DNA from: Couchioplanes azureus
Lineage (GTDB): Bacteria > Actinomycetota > Actinomycetes > Mycobacteriales > Micromonosporaceae
DNA: 64,000 nucleotides
Assembly (NCBI RefSeq): GCF_014648355.1
Contig: NZ_BMQY01000003.1
Coordinates: forward strand, 579,916-643,915
Direction: 5' to 3'
Under the pieces are notes generated by a model. The model was not told the DNA's origin and made no database searches. It saw only the letters and a list, made by a program, of their open reading frames with translations. Below, piece by piece: positions 15,278-23,789 of this stretch (its first letter is position 1; every line of letters begins with the position of its first letter). Both the position numbers and the translations under genes were made by a program.

Positions 15278-17569
15278 TCAGGTCCGGTGTTCGGGCGGTC
15301 GCGGCGACGGCGGCGCCGGAAGCTCCTCCTGCGGATCCAGCCGGATCGTCACCGGGTCGTTCTCCGCCACGGTCACCTCGGATCCATAGTGGTGGAAAGT
15401 GAGGCCCGCGCCGGTGACCGAGTACGTGACCTCCTCGCGCGTCACCGTGACCCGCAGCCTGCTGTCGCGCCAGCGCAGGCAGAAGCTCAGCCGGGGCAGG
15501 CGGCTCGGCAGGCGGGGCGCGAACGACAGGCGGCCGCCGTGGTCGCGCAGTCCGCCGAAGCCCTGCACCAGAGCGATCCACGCGCCCGCGCACGCCGCGA
15601 TGTGCAGGCCGTCCCCGCTGGCCTCGCCGCCGGAGCGCAGGTCCAGCAGGGCCGCCTCCGCCAGGTAGTCGTAGGCCAGCCGGAGGTGCCCGGTCTCCGC
15701 TGCCAGGACCGCCTGGGCCGGCGCCGACAGCGACGAGTCGCGGACCGTACGGGCCTCGTAGTAGACGAAGTTGCGGCGCTTCTCCTCCGGCGTGAAGGCG
15801 TCGCCGCGCAGCAACATCGCGAGCACCAGGTCGGCCTGCTTGACCACCTGCCGGCGGTAGAGGTCGAGGTACGGGAAGTTGAGCATGAGCGGGTAGTCGT
15901 CGTCCTTGGTGGCGTCGAAGTCCCACTCCTGCAGGCGCGTGAAGCCGCTGTGCTGTTCGTGGACTCCGCGGCGGGCGGCGTACGGGATGAACAGCCGCCG
16001 CGCCGCCGACCGCCACGCGTCGATCTCCTCGTCGGTGACCCCGGCGGTGCCGAGCCGCTCGGCGGCGGAGGCGGCGCCGAGCAGGTTGTGCTGTGCCATC
16101 AGGTTGGTGAACACGTTGTCGTCGACCAGCGCGGTGTACTCGTCCGGGCCGGTCACCCCGTCGATGTGGTGGACGCCCTCGTCGTCGGCGTGGGTGACCC
16201 GGCACCACAGGCGGGCGGTCTCCACCAGGATCTCCGCCCCGGCCTCGCGCAGGAAGTCCTCGTCGCCGGTGGCCGCCACGTAGCGCAGCACCGCGGCGGC
16301 GATGTCCGCGTTGACGTGCAGGGCCGCCGTCCCGGCCGGCCAGTAGCCCGAGCATTCCGCGCCGCTGATCGTGCGCCACGGGTATGCCGCGCCGGCCAGC
16401 CGCAGCTCCCGGGCCCGGTCGCGGGCCGCGCCCAGCGTCGCATGCCGCCAGCGCAGGGCCAGACCCACACAGGCCGGATGGGTGTACGTCAGCACGGGCA
16501 GCACGAAGGTCTCGGTGTCCCAGAGCACGTGGCCGTCGTAGCCGTTGCCGGTCAGCCCCTTGGCGGCGATCGGGTGCGGGCCCGCCTGGGCGCCGGCCTG
16601 CAGCACGTGGAAGAGCCCGAACCGCACCCCCTGCTGCACCTCGGGATCGCCGTCCAGCTCGACATCCGCCGTCTCCCAGAACTCGTCCAGGTATTCCCGC
16701 TGCCGCGTCAGCAGCGCGTCGAAGCCCCACCGTACGGCCTCGTCGCGGGCCGCGAGCGCGTTGTCCACAGGGGCCTCGACGCCCCACGCGTACGCGAGAA
16801 ACTTGTCCAGCCGCAGCGGTTCGCCGGGGTGCAGCGTGGTGCTCACCACGGCCCGGATGCGGTCCGGTTCGGATGACGTGGCGACGGGAGGGCCGGCATG
16901 GGCCACGGCGGAGGCGACCTCGATGCCGCTGCGACGGGTGCGGTGCAGCAGCACGTCGGGCGAGTGCGACAGCGGCCTCAGCGGCGAGTGCAGGGTCGCG
17001 GAGGCGCGCGGGTCGTCCCGCTGGTCCGGCTGCTCCTCGTTGGCGATCAGGTCCGACTCGATCCGGATCCGCACCGGCCGGTCCAGCGCCTCCACCTCGT
17101 AGCGGATGGCCGCCACCGCCGGCAGGGCGAAGGAGACCACGCGGATGCTGCGGACCCGGATCGCCGCCCCGGAGCCGGAGACCCACTCGACGTCGCGCTG
17201 CAGGGTGCCGGCCCGCAGGTCGAGGCAGCGCTCGTGGCGGCGCAGCGTACCGGTGCGCACGTCGAAACGCTCGTCGTCGACGGTGAGCACGATGGGCTTG
17301 CCGTTGGGCGCGTCGACGACGGTCTCCGTGCACTCCGGGAAGCCGTATCCCGCCTCGGGATACTCGAGGTCGCGCCGCTCGTACAGCGAGTTGAGATAGG
17401 TGCCGGGCATGCCGCTCGGCCCCTCGTCGAGGTTGCCGCGCAGCCCGATGTGCCCGTTGGCGAGAGCGAAGATCGACTCCCGCTGCCGCAGCGCCGACGT
17501 GCTCAGCGCGTCACCGGAGAGCGCGGTCTCGCGCACGGCCCAGGGCTCGGCCGGTCCCAGGTCACTCAC
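15278..17569 (-). CDS. Glycoside hydrolase family 65 disaccharide phosphorylase-like protein
   Basis: A 763-residue GH65 protein, related to maltose, trehalose and kojibiose phosphorylases that split alpha-glucosides with inorganic phosphate. The N-terminal beta-sandwich holds ESIFALANGHIGLRGNLDEG; the (alpha/alpha)6 barrel contains HVLWDTETFVLP and the catalytic acid E477 in GVTGPDEYTALVDDNVFTN, then DDDYPLMLNFPY. The His normally following GPDEY is Thr here, so substrate choice may differ. The GTG start overlaps the kinase stop by 8 bp. The expected beta-phosphoglucomutase is absent; the partner is a PfkB kinase. Confidence 0.9.
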   Translation of the reverse strand: MSDLGPAEPWAVRETALSGDALSTSALRQRESIFALANGHIGLRGNLDEGPSGMPGTYLNSLYERRDLEYPEAGYGFPECTETVVDAPNGKPIVLTVDDERFDVRTGTLRRHERCLDLRAGTLQRDVEWVSGSGAAIRVRSIRVVSFALPAVAAIRYEVEALDRPVRIRIESDLIANEEQPDQRDDPRASATLHSPLRPLSHSPDVLLHRTRRSGIEVASAVAHAGPPVATSSEPDRIRAVVSTTLHPGEPLRLDKFLAYAWGVEAPVDNALAARDEAVRWGFDALLTRQREYLDEFWETADVELDGDPEVQQGVRFGLFHVLQAGAQAGPHPIAAKGLTGNGYDGHVLWDTETFVLPVLTYTHPACVGLALRWRHATLGAARDRARELRLAGAAYPWRTISGAECSGYWPAGTAALHVNADIAAAVLRYVAATGDEDFLREAGAEILVETARLWCRVTHADDEGVHHIDGVTGPDEYTALVDDNVFTNLMAQHNLLGAASAAERLGTAGVTDEEIDAWRSAARRLFIPYAARRGVHEQHSGFTRLQEWDFDATKDDDYPLMLNFPYLDLYRRQVVKQADLVLAMLLRGDAFTPEEKRRNFVYYEARTVRDSSLSAPAQAVLAAETGHLRLAYDYLAEAALLDLRSGGEASGDGLHIAACAGAWIALVQGFGGLRDHGGRLSFAPRLPSRLPRLSFCLRWRDSRLRVTVTREEVTYSVTGAGLTFHHYGSEVTVAENDPVTIRLDPQEELPAPPSPRPPEHRT

Positions 17570-18470
17570 CGGCGAGCTCCCGGACGCGCTTCTGCAGATC
17601 CTCGAGCCGCAGGTCGGGGCGTCCGCTCGGGTGCCCGACGGTCGCCCCGGACGCGGCCACCGCCCAGCGGGCCGCGGTGAGCGGGTCGTCGTCGCGCAGC
17701 AGCGACGCCGTCAGGGCGGCGGTGAAGGCGTCCCCGCCGCCGGTGGTGTCGGCGACCCGCTCGTCGGTGAGGGGCAGCCGCACGTGCCCGTCCCGCCACA
17801 CGAAGAGGTTGCCGTCCGCGGTTCCGAGCGCCAGCATGCGTGGTCCTTTCTGGAGCAGATCTTGCGCCTTCTCCACCGTCGGTGTGCCGCCGAGCAGCAA
17901 CTCGGCCTCCTGTTCGTCGGCGCGCACCACGTCGGCCGCGGCGAGCAGGTCGTCGCGGCGCTCCTGCGGCACGCCGTCCAGCACGACCAGCCGGCCCGCG
18001 TCGCGGGCGATCCGGGCGGCGGCGAGCGCGGCCGCGGGTGGCTGCTGCAACTGCACGAGGACGGCGTCGGCTCCGCTCAGCACGTGCCGGGCCGCCGCCA
18101 CGTCGTGCTCGGTGAGCAGCACCGCCTCGGCAAGATGCTGGACGTAGCGCCACCGCCCGCCGGCCTCGAGCAGCTCCACGATCAGCCCGGTGAGGGTGTC
18201 CCGGCGGCGGACGACCGCGGTGACGTCGATACCGTCGCGCCGCGCCTGGTCGAGCAGCACGTCGCCGATGACGTCGTCGCCGGCCACGGCCACGAGCCGG
18301 GGCCGCACGCCGAGCTGGGCGAGGCCCACCGCCTGGTTGGCACCCTTGCCGCCGAGCTGTTCGCGCCGCTCGCCGGCATCGCCGGAGCGCCCGGCCGCGG
18401 GAATCTCGTCGACGGAGAGGACCAGGTCGCGCGCGAGTTGCCCCACGACGGCCGCTACAGGTGTGTTCAC
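17562..18470 (-). CDS. PfkB-family carbohydrate kinase (ribokinase-like)
   Basis: A 302-residue PfkB kinase. Signature 1 is LGGKGANQAVGLAQLG; signature 2 is VADTTGGGDAFTAAL with catalytic base D247, in which the usual GAGD is GGGD. It phosphorylates a sugar or nucleoside with ATP; ribose is the closest resemblance. It heads a two-gene operon with the GH65 enzyme. The pair suggests uptake of a disaccharide, phosphorolysis, and phosphorylation of one half (inference). The GTG start at 18470 has no obvious ribosome site. Confidence 0.87.
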   Translation of the reverse strand: MNTPVAAVVGQLARDLVLSVDEIPAAGRSGDAGERREQLGGKGANQAVGLAQLGVRPRLVAVAGDDVIGDVLLDQARRDGIDVTAVVRRRDTLTGLIVELLEAGGRWRYVQHLAEAVLLTEHDVAAARHVLSGADAVLVQLQQPPAAALAAARIARDAGRLVVLDGVPQERRDDLLAAADVVRADEQEAELLLGGTPTVEKAQDLLQKGPRMLALGTADGNLFVWRDGHVRLPLTDERVADTTGGGDAFTAALTASLLRDDDPLTAARWAVAASGATVGHPSGRPDLRLEDLQKRVRELAGE

Positions 18471-18572
18471 AACGATCTAGTACCCGACAGTTTGTGCGAC
18501 ATTCCCCCGTCCGGCGTGCCGACCGGGGGATTCGGCCGCTCTCGGCATTGCGGCCGCCCCCGGGCGCCTCAC

Positions 18573-18578
18573 TAGGCT
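18573..18578 (+). promoter_or_regulatory. -10 element of the GAF-domain gene
   Basis: TAGGCT. A start about 7 nt downstream would give a leader of roughly 35 nt, containing the GAGGGG ribosome site used at 18619 and excluding the in-frame GTG at 18583. Confidence 0.45.
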
Positions 18579-18618
18579 CACAGTGACCACGAGCGATCAA
18601 TGCGTGAGGGGTACACCC

Positions 18619-19197
18619 GTGACGAACAGCAGCCCGGTGTCCGGCGGCGCCTACGAATATCTGGACAACGTCGGCCCCGACGAGCAGCGGCGGTTGGAGG
18701 CCGTACGCCGCTACCGCCTGGTGGACCAGCCGGTCGAGGACGCCTACGACCGCATCGCCTACGTGGCGGGCGCCATCTTCGACACCCCCATCGCCACGGT
18801 GTCCCTGGTGGAGCACGACCGCGTGTGGCTCGCCGCCTGCCAGGGCCTCAGCGGCGTCCGCGAGGTCGGCAAGGAACCGGGCCTGTGCGCCTCGGTCATC
18901 GCCCAGGACGACGTCTATGTCATCAACAACGCGGCGGTCGACCCGCGCACGCTGGAGCATCCTCTGGTCCGCGGCGAGCTCGGCCTCCGTTTCTATGCGG
19001 CGGCGCCGATCCGCACCCACGACGGCTACCGCCTCGGCACGGTGAACGTGATCGACAACCGGCCCCGCGAGGCGACGCAGCGCCAGCTCAAGGCCCTGGA
19101 ACACCTCGCCGCCATGGCCTCCGACGAACTGGAGCTGCGCCTGATGGTGATCCGCAGCGCCGCCGCCGAGCAGCGCATGCGGGACAGCGTGAGCTGA
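18619..19197 (+). CDS. GAF-domain sensor protein
   Basis: A 192-residue soluble protein made almost entirely of one GAF domain (about residues 30-175: DAYDRIAYVAGAIFDTPIA, VSLVEHDRVW, VGKEPGLCASVIAQ, FYAAAPIRTHDGYRLGTVNVID). Such stand-alone GAF proteins bind a small ligand or chromophore and act through partners; no output domain is present. GTG 18619 is chosen because GAGGGG sits 8 nt upstream. The next gene on the opposite strand is a STAS-HATPase regulator, so a role in a signalling network is plausible but unproven. Confidence 0.82.
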   Translation: MTNSSPVSGGAYEYLDNVGPDEQRRLEAVRRYRLVDQPVEDAYDRIAYVAGAIFDTPIATVSLVEHDRVWLAACQGLSGVREVGKEPGLCASVIAQDDVYVINNAAVDPRTLEHPLVRGELGLRFYAAAPIRTHDGYRLGTVNVIDNRPREATQRQLKALEHLAAMASDELELRLMVIRSAAAEQRMRDSVS

Positions 19198-19330
19198 GCT
19201 CCGCGGACGCCGCGGCGGGATCGGGCGCTCGGCCTGCCGGACGCCGCGGCGGGATCGGGCGCTCGGCCTGCCGGACGCCGCGGCGGGATGGAGTCAGGGC
19301 TCCGTCTGCCGGATGCCGCTGCGGGCTCAG
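19198..19330. repeat. Degenerate tandem repeats derived from the 3' end of the STAS-HATPase gene
   Basis: Two exact 34-bp copies (19205-19238 and 19239-19272) are followed by two diverged copies of about 38 and 33 bp, then by the authentic gene 3' end. Read on the minus strand each copy echoes the terminal codons RQTEP-stop or RQAE. So the end of the minus-strand coding sequence has been amplified into the space between two convergent genes. Each unit is rich in self-complementary GC and might also fold. Confidence 0.75.
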
Positions 19331-20139
19331 GGCTCCGTCTGCCGGACGCCGTCGCGGATGGTGGCCCAGACGACCTTGCCCCCGCGGTCGTTGCGGGCTC
19401 CCCAGGCGCTCGCCGCGACGTGCACGACCCGCAGGCCGTGCCCGCGGGCCAGCACGGGCGTCCCGGGCTCGTGGCGGGACGGGGACAGCAGCCTCGGCAG
19501 CCGCGGGTCGTCGTCGTGAACGGCCAGGTACAGCCCCGGCCCGCGCCGGGACACGGTGAGCCGCAAGGGCGTCGCGGCGTGCTCGATGCCGTTGCTGACC
19601 AGTTCGGACACCACCGTGACGGCTCGATGCCGCAGCGGTGCCAGGCGCCAGTCGAGGCAGGCCTGCGTGACCAGGTCTCGCGCGCGCGCCGGTGAGCCGG
19701 GCTCGGGGGGCAGTATCAGCTGCACCCTGTCCGGCAGGCGCAGCCCACCGGCCAGCGCCGCACGGGCCTCGGGCATGCTGGCGAACATCGACACGAATCG
19801 CGGCGCGCCGATCCTGCGCAGCCGGGTCGCGAGCACGGCGGCCGGCGGAACGCACAAGGCCAGCCGCACCGGTGGCTGCCGGAGGCCGCCGGCGCGATGT
19901 GCGGCCAGCCACAGCGGCGCGCTGCGCCCGTCCGGGTCGCCGAGGTCGCGCAGGTCCGTGAGCAGCGCGGTCGGGTGCTCGGCCAGGCATTTGTCAATTG
20001 CGGCGCGGATATCAGCGGCAAGAGCGACATTCCAGCGACCGTGCACCGCCATCTCCAGCAACTCGCTGTCGGCATTGCCGCTGATCTGCACCGACGACCC
20101 GCCGAATGTGTCGCTCAAGTGCGGTAATGCTGTGTCCAT
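19327..20139 (-). CDS. STAS plus HATPase anti-sigma-type regulator
   Basis: A 270-residue protein with an N-terminal STAS-like domain (residues about 15-110, LLEMAVHGRWNVALAADIRA, PTALLTDLRDLGDPDG) and a C-terminal RsbW-like HATPase_c domain (N-box ELVSNGIEHA, then LAVHDDDPRLPR in place of the G1 box, and GHGLRVVHVAA as G2). This class phosphorylates or binds anti-sigma antagonists in stress or developmental control. An AAGGTGAG ribosome site precedes the ATG at 20139. Its 3' end has been copied into the adjoining tandem repeats. No sigma factor is nearby. Confidence 0.85.
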   Translation of the reverse strand: MDTALPHLSDTFGGSSVQISGNADSELLEMAVHGRWNVALAADIRAAIDKCLAEHPTALLTDLRDLGDPDGRSAPLWLAAHRAGGLRQPPVRLALCVPPAAVLATRLRRIGAPRFVSMFASMPEARAALAGGLRLPDRVQLILPPEPGSPARARDLVTQACLDWRLAPLRHRAVTVVSELVSNGIEHAATPLRLTVSRRGPGLYLAVHDDDPRLPRLLSPSRHEPGTPVLARGHGLRVVHVAASAWGARNDRGGKVVWATIRDGVRQTEP

Positions 20140-20500
20140 GATCTCACCTTCCGGACATCTGCCCCTTGCCCCTCGCCCACCTCCACGACCGCGCGCAAAA
20201 GAGCTCGACATTCCCAGGCCGTCATGAAGGGCGGCTCGGCCCCTTCACCACTGTGTCATCATTTGCCACCTAGCAACAGATTCGTGAATGGCAGAAATTG
20301 CCGTGGAGGAAATTTCTTGATCGGTGTCACGCACACGTTTTTCGGAATGCTCCCGGCCGCAACCTTTTCCCCTGTGCAATCGATTGCCCGCCGTCGAGGA
20401 AGGACGGAGTCGGCGCGCCGCCGGCCGCCGGGCGATCCCCCTGGCAGTGCCGCCGGAGCGGGCGCGCTTGGAGATCAGCAGGTTGGGGTATCGGCGGGAC
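20140..20500. other. Lower-GC intergenic region
   Basis: About 360 bp between the STAS-HATPase start and the DagK-like start. The stretch 20230-20370 is visibly more AT-rich than its surroundings. It must hold two divergent promoters. A minus-strand ORF from 20502 is listed separately. No riboswitch or known RNA is recognised. Confidence 0.4.
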
Positions 20501-20502
20501 AT
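20245..20502 (-). CDS. Possible small basic protein (85 residues), uncertain
   Basis: ORF starting MSRRYPNLLISKRARSGG, divergent from and touching the DagK-like start. In its favour: GAGGAG sits 5 nt before the ATG, and the first 25 codons have strongly GC-rich third positions. Against it: the second half is AT-richer with poor codon bias, the composition is Arg-rich, and no motif is visible. It may be a true small protein whose 3' half is new, or chance. Confidence 0.3.
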   Translation of the reverse strand: MSRRYPNLLISKRARSGGTARGIARRPAARRLRPSSTAGNRLHRGKGCGREHSEKRVRDTDQEISSTAISAIHESVARWQMMTQW

Positions 20503-21415
20503 GCGGACTCCTCGGAGAGTGGCGGTGGTCGCTCATCAACGCAAGACCCTCGGTGGCGGGCTCGACGAGCTGCGGCGGCGGATCACCGACGAGGGTGTCG
20601 ACGAGCTGTTCTGGTACGAGGTGCCGAAGAGTAAAAAAGCCCCCAAACAGGTGCGGCGAGCCCTCGGCGAGAAGCCCGACCTGCTGATCGTGTGGGGCGG
20701 CGACGGCATGGTGCAGCGCACCCTCGACACGATCGCCTCGGAGAAGAAGGGACGCCGGCGGGTGCCCGTGGGAATCATTCCCGCCGGGACCGCCAACATG
20801 CTCGCCGGGAATCTCGGGGTGCCGGAGGATCTCGCCGGGGCCGTGCACACCGCCTTCCACGGGCGGCGGCATCGGCTGGACCTCGGGGTGCTGAACGGCG
20901 AGCACTTCGCGGTCATGGCCGGCATCGGGTTCGACGGCGCGATGATCCATGACGCGGACGGCAGGCTGAAGGACCGGCTCGGCAAGCTGTCGTACGTGTG
21001 GACCGGCCTGCGCCATCTCGACGACGCCGCGCCCCGGGCACGCGTCGAAGTGGACGGTACCGAGTGGTTCGCCGACGAGGCGACCTGCGTGCTGGTCGGC
21101 AACGTCAGCATGATCACCGGAGGCATCACGGCGTTCGACGACGCCAGGCCCGACGACGGGTGGCTGGACGTCGGAGTGGCCACCGCGCGGGGTGCCGTGC
21201 AGTGGGCGCGCACGATGGGGCGGATGGCGGTCGGGCGTTCCGCGGACTCGCCGTTCGTGCACATGACGCGGGCCCGCCGGATCGACGTCAAACTGCGCGA
21301 GCCTTTGATGTACGAGCTCGACGGCGGCTCCCGCAAGGCGGTCAGGAAGATCCGGGTCGAGGTGGCGCCGGCCGCTGTCAAGGTGTGCGTGCCGCGGGAC
21401 GGATCGGATAGCTGA
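20501..21415 (+). CDS. Diacylglycerol kinase-like lipid/sphingosine kinase
   Basis: A 304-residue DagK-catalytic-domain protein, which transfers phosphate from ATP to a lipid such as diacylglycerol. Motifs: VAVVAHQRKTLGGGL at the N-terminus, the nucleotide-binding GGDG at 66-69, PAGTANMLAGNL at 94-105, and MAGIGFDGAMI. The C-terminal beta-sandwich follows. The ribosome site upstream of this ATG is weak, so the exact start could differ by a few codons (a GTG inside RVAVVAH is one option). No lipid-metabolism neighbours. Confidence 0.87.
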   Translation: MRTPRRVAVVAHQRKTLGGGLDELRRRITDEGVDELFWYEVPKSKKAPKQVRRALGEKPDLLIVWGGDGMVQRTLDTIASEKKGRRRVPVGIIPAGTANMLAGNLGVPEDLAGAVHTAFHGRRHRLDLGVLNGEHFAVMAGIGFDGAMIHDADGRLKDRLGKLSYVWTGLRHLDDAAPRARVEVDGTEWFADEATCVLVGNVSMITGGITAFDDARPDDGWLDVGVATARGAVQWARTMGRMAVGRSADSPFVHMTRARRIDVKLREPLMYELDGGSRKAVRKIRVEVAPAAVKVCVPRDGSDS

Positions 21416-21540
21416 CACTTCCGTCCGTACCGGCGAATGCTCTTTATGGTGTTTTAACGCTCTCTATCCCCTGGTAACGGGCGGGCGGCGCCCCCAGACT
21501 GGGTCCGTCCGGCACCGCTACGCCTCTCCAGGGGGTTCGT

Positions 21541-21777
21541 GTGACGTACCACCAGAGTTCCGCAGTGAGCGTCGCCACGGTGATGGCCGCCGCCACCGTG
21601 ATCATCATCGGCTACCGGGCCGGGCGGGCCCACGCGGCCTGGCGGGATCTGCGCGCGGCGAAGCGCGACGTCCCCGCCAAGCGGAAGGCAGCCTGGGGCC
21701 ACACCCGGCCACTGGTCCTGAGCGCCCTGTTCGTCCTGGCCACCCTGGTCGTCGCGGCCTACGACCTCGGCCGCTGA
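21541..21777 (+). CDS. Small two-TM membrane protein, function unknown
   Basis: A 78-residue protein with hydrophobic segments at about residues 9-25 (VSVATVMAAATVIIIGY) and 57-75 (LVLSALFVLATLVVAAYDL), joined by a basic loop rich in Arg, Lys and Ala. The GTG start follows CAGGGGG at a good distance. It stands alone; I do not recognise the family. The 155 bp downstream to the next gene are GC-rich, with imperfect direct repeats containing GCGGACGCC and no ORF. Confidence 0.6.
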   Translation: MTYHQSSAVSVATVMAAATVIIIGYRAGRAHAAWRDLRAAKRDVPAKRKAAWGHTRPLVLSALFVLATLVVAAYDLGR

Positions 21778-21932
21778 CCCCACGCCGGGCCGACGAGAGC
21801 GGACGCCGACCCCCGCCGGGTGGCGAGGGCGGACGCCAGCCCAGGGGCGGATCCTGACCCACGCCGGGCCCGCGGGCGCGGGCCGACCACGCCGCGACCC
21901 ACCGCGGCCGCGGCGGCGGATCGGGCCGGGGC

Positions 21933-23057
21933 CTAGAGCTGCTGCCACCAGCCGTCGACGGCGGGCGGGTTGTCGACGTCGACCCGCTCGCCGGGCCGCG
22001 GCACGGCCAGCCGCACGTCGCGGGCCTTGGCCTCGCGCCAGGCCCGGTCGGCCGGCTCCGCCCAGTCGTGCAGCGCCAGGTTGAACGTCGCCCAGTGCAC
22101 CGGGATCATCAGGCCGCCCCGGACGTCCACGTGGGTGGCCACCCCGTCCTCGGGCGTCATGTGGATGTCGGGCCACGCGTCGCCGTACGCGCCGATCTGC
22201 ACCAGCGTCGCGTCGAACGGACCGTGCTCCTCGCCGATCCGCGCGAAGCCGGGGAAGTATCCCGTGTCGCCGGAGTAGAAGACCTTCCGGTTCGGCCCGG
22301 CGATCACCCACGAGGACCACAGCGTCTCGTCGCGGGAGAAGCCGCGCCCGGAGAAGTGCCGGGCCGGGGTGGCGACGAACTCGACGCCCGCCACGGACGC
22401 GCGCTCGTCCCAGTCGAGCTCGACGATCCGGGTCGCCGGCACGCCCCAGCGCTCCAGGTGCGCGCCGATGCCCAGCGGCACCAGGAACGGCGCGGCCTGC
22501 AGGTCGACCAGGGTGCGGACGGTCTCCATGTCGAGGTGGTCGTAGTGGTCGTGGGAGATCAGGACCGCGTCCAGCGGCGGCAGGTCCCGCAGCGGCACCG
22601 GCGGCTCGTGCAGGCGCTTGGGGCCCTGCAGCCGCGACGGGGAGCAGCGGTCGCTCCAGAGGGGGTCGATCAGGACCCGCCGGCCCTCGATCTCGATCAG
22701 CGCGGACGAGTGCCCGTACCAGGTGACGTAGAGGCCGTCACCGCCCGTCTCGGGGGTGACCACCGGGATCGGCCGGATCGGGTACCGGCGCTCGCGGTCG
22801 GTCAGGGCCGCGGCCAGCAGGCGCGGCATCGACGCGATCGCCACCTCGCTCGCGGGCACCGTGTTGCGGAACTTGCCCTCGGCGAACTGCGGGGACCGGC
22901 GGTAGCGCTCGGCCCGCTCCCCCACGGCGCGGTCGCCGATCCTGCGCGAGCCCATCTGCAGGGGGATGTCCCGTGCGGCCCACACCGCGGCCGCGCCCAG
23001 GGCGAGGGAGATCCAGACTCCCTTGCGCCGTCGACGGCCGTCTGCCTGCTTCGCCAT
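21933..23057 (-). CDS. MBL-fold metallo-hydrolase (NAPE-PLD/UlaG-like)
   Basis: A 374-residue protein. The N-terminus has a basic stretch and one hydrophobic helix (VWISLALGAAAVWAA), probably a membrane anchor or uncleaved signal. The metallo-beta-lactamase fold starts at YVTWYGHSSALIEIEGRRVLIDP, with metal ligands SHDHYDHLD (HxHxDH), TPARHFSGRG, YSGDTGY and PVHWATFNLALHDW. These match the NAPE-hydrolysing phospholipase D-like branch. GGAGGAACC before the ATG fixes the start. Substrate unknown. Confidence 0.87.
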   Translation of the reverse strand: MAKQADGRRRRKGVWISLALGAAAVWAARDIPLQMGSRRIGDRAVGERAERYRRSPQFAEGKFRNTVPASEVAIASMPRLLAAALTDRERRYPIRPIPVVTPETGGDGLYVTWYGHSSALIEIEGRRVLIDPLWSDRCSPSRLQGPKRLHEPPVPLRDLPPLDAVLISHDHYDHLDMETVRTLVDLQAAPFLVPLGIGAHLERWGVPATRIVELDWDERASVAGVEFVATPARHFSGRGFSRDETLWSSWVIAGPNRKVFYSGDTGYFPGFARIGEEHGPFDATLVQIGAYGDAWPDIHMTPEDGVATHVDVRGGLMIPVHWATFNLALHDWAEPADRAWREAKARDVRLAVPRPGERVDVDNPPAVDGWWQQL

Positions 23058-23175
23058 GCGCGGTTCCTCCGTGTCCGTCCCGTCCCCGACGGCCCAGTCT
23101 GACCGGCCGCCCGTCCCCGCCGCCACCGGGCGCGGGGTACCCCGTCCAGCATCGCGCGTGTGCCACACTGCCGCC

Positions 23176-23754
23176 GTGACGATCAACACTCTGCAGGCCC
23201 AGCGGCAGCTCATCGTGCGCCAGCGCATCCGCATGATGGTCAACCAGTACGAGGTGCACGCCGCGAACCCGGACGGGTCCGAGGGCGGCCTGCTCGCCTT
23301 CGCCCAGCAGAAGCGGATGGCGTTCAAGGAGCAGGTGACGATCTACGCCGACGACACCAGGTCCACCCCGGTCCTGGGCTTCAAGGCGCGTCAGGTGATC
23401 GACCTGGGCGCCGCCTACGACGTCACGGACGCCGCGGGTACCCCCATCGGCCTGTTCCGCAAGAACTTCAAGGAATCGCTGCTGCGGTCGACGTGGCGCC
23501 TCGAACAGCCGGGCCACGGCGAGCTGGTGGGCCGGGAGTCGAACCTGGCCGTGGCCGTCCTGCGCCGGTTCGTGGACGCGCTGTCCTGGCTGCCGTACCA
23601 CTTCGAGTTCGTGCTGGGCGACCGGCCCGGGTTCTCCGTGGTCAAGAAGTGGGGCCTGCGCGACCGGTACGTGGTCACGATCCACGACCCGCAGCTCGAC
23701 CGCCGCCTGGTGGTGGCGATGGCGGTGGCGCTCGACGCGTTGCAGGCTCGCTGA
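23176..23754 (+). CDS. LURP-one-related (DUF567) family protein
   Basis: A 192-residue protein of the LURP-one/Tubby-like barrel family: VRQRIRMMVNQYEVH, LLAFAQQKRMAFKEQVTIYAD, VLGFKARQVIDLGAAYDVTD, GLFRKNFKESLLRSTW, and a C-terminal hydrophobic helix LDRRLVVAMAVALDAL. Tubby-like barrels bind membrane phosphoinositides in eukaryotes; the bacterial role is unknown. A GTG start directly follows a GCCACACT-like hexamer, so it may be leaderless. No operon partner. Confidence 0.8.
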   Translation: MTINTLQAQRQLIVRQRIRMMVNQYEVHAANPDGSEGGLLAFAQQKRMAFKEQVTIYADDTRSTPVLGFKARQVIDLGAAYDVTDAAGTPIGLFRKNFKESLLRSTWRLEQPGHGELVGRESNLAVAVLRRFVDALSWLPYHFEFVLGDRPGFSVVKKWGLRDRYVVTIHDPQLDRRLVVAMAVALDALQAR

Positions 23755-23776
23755 CCGGCCGCCGCCCGGCGTGTAA

Positions 23777-23782
23777 TAGCGT
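23777..23782 (+). promoter_or_regulatory. -10 element of the HD-domain dGTPase-like gene
   Basis: TAGCGT, 7 nt before the ATG at 23790. Confidence 0.5.
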
Positions 23783-23789
23783 CGCCCCC

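Noticed and set aside
20224..20634. 136-codon plus-strand ORF across the DagK-like start
   Set aside because: Poor codon bias, no motif, and it overlaps the DagK-like gene in another frame.
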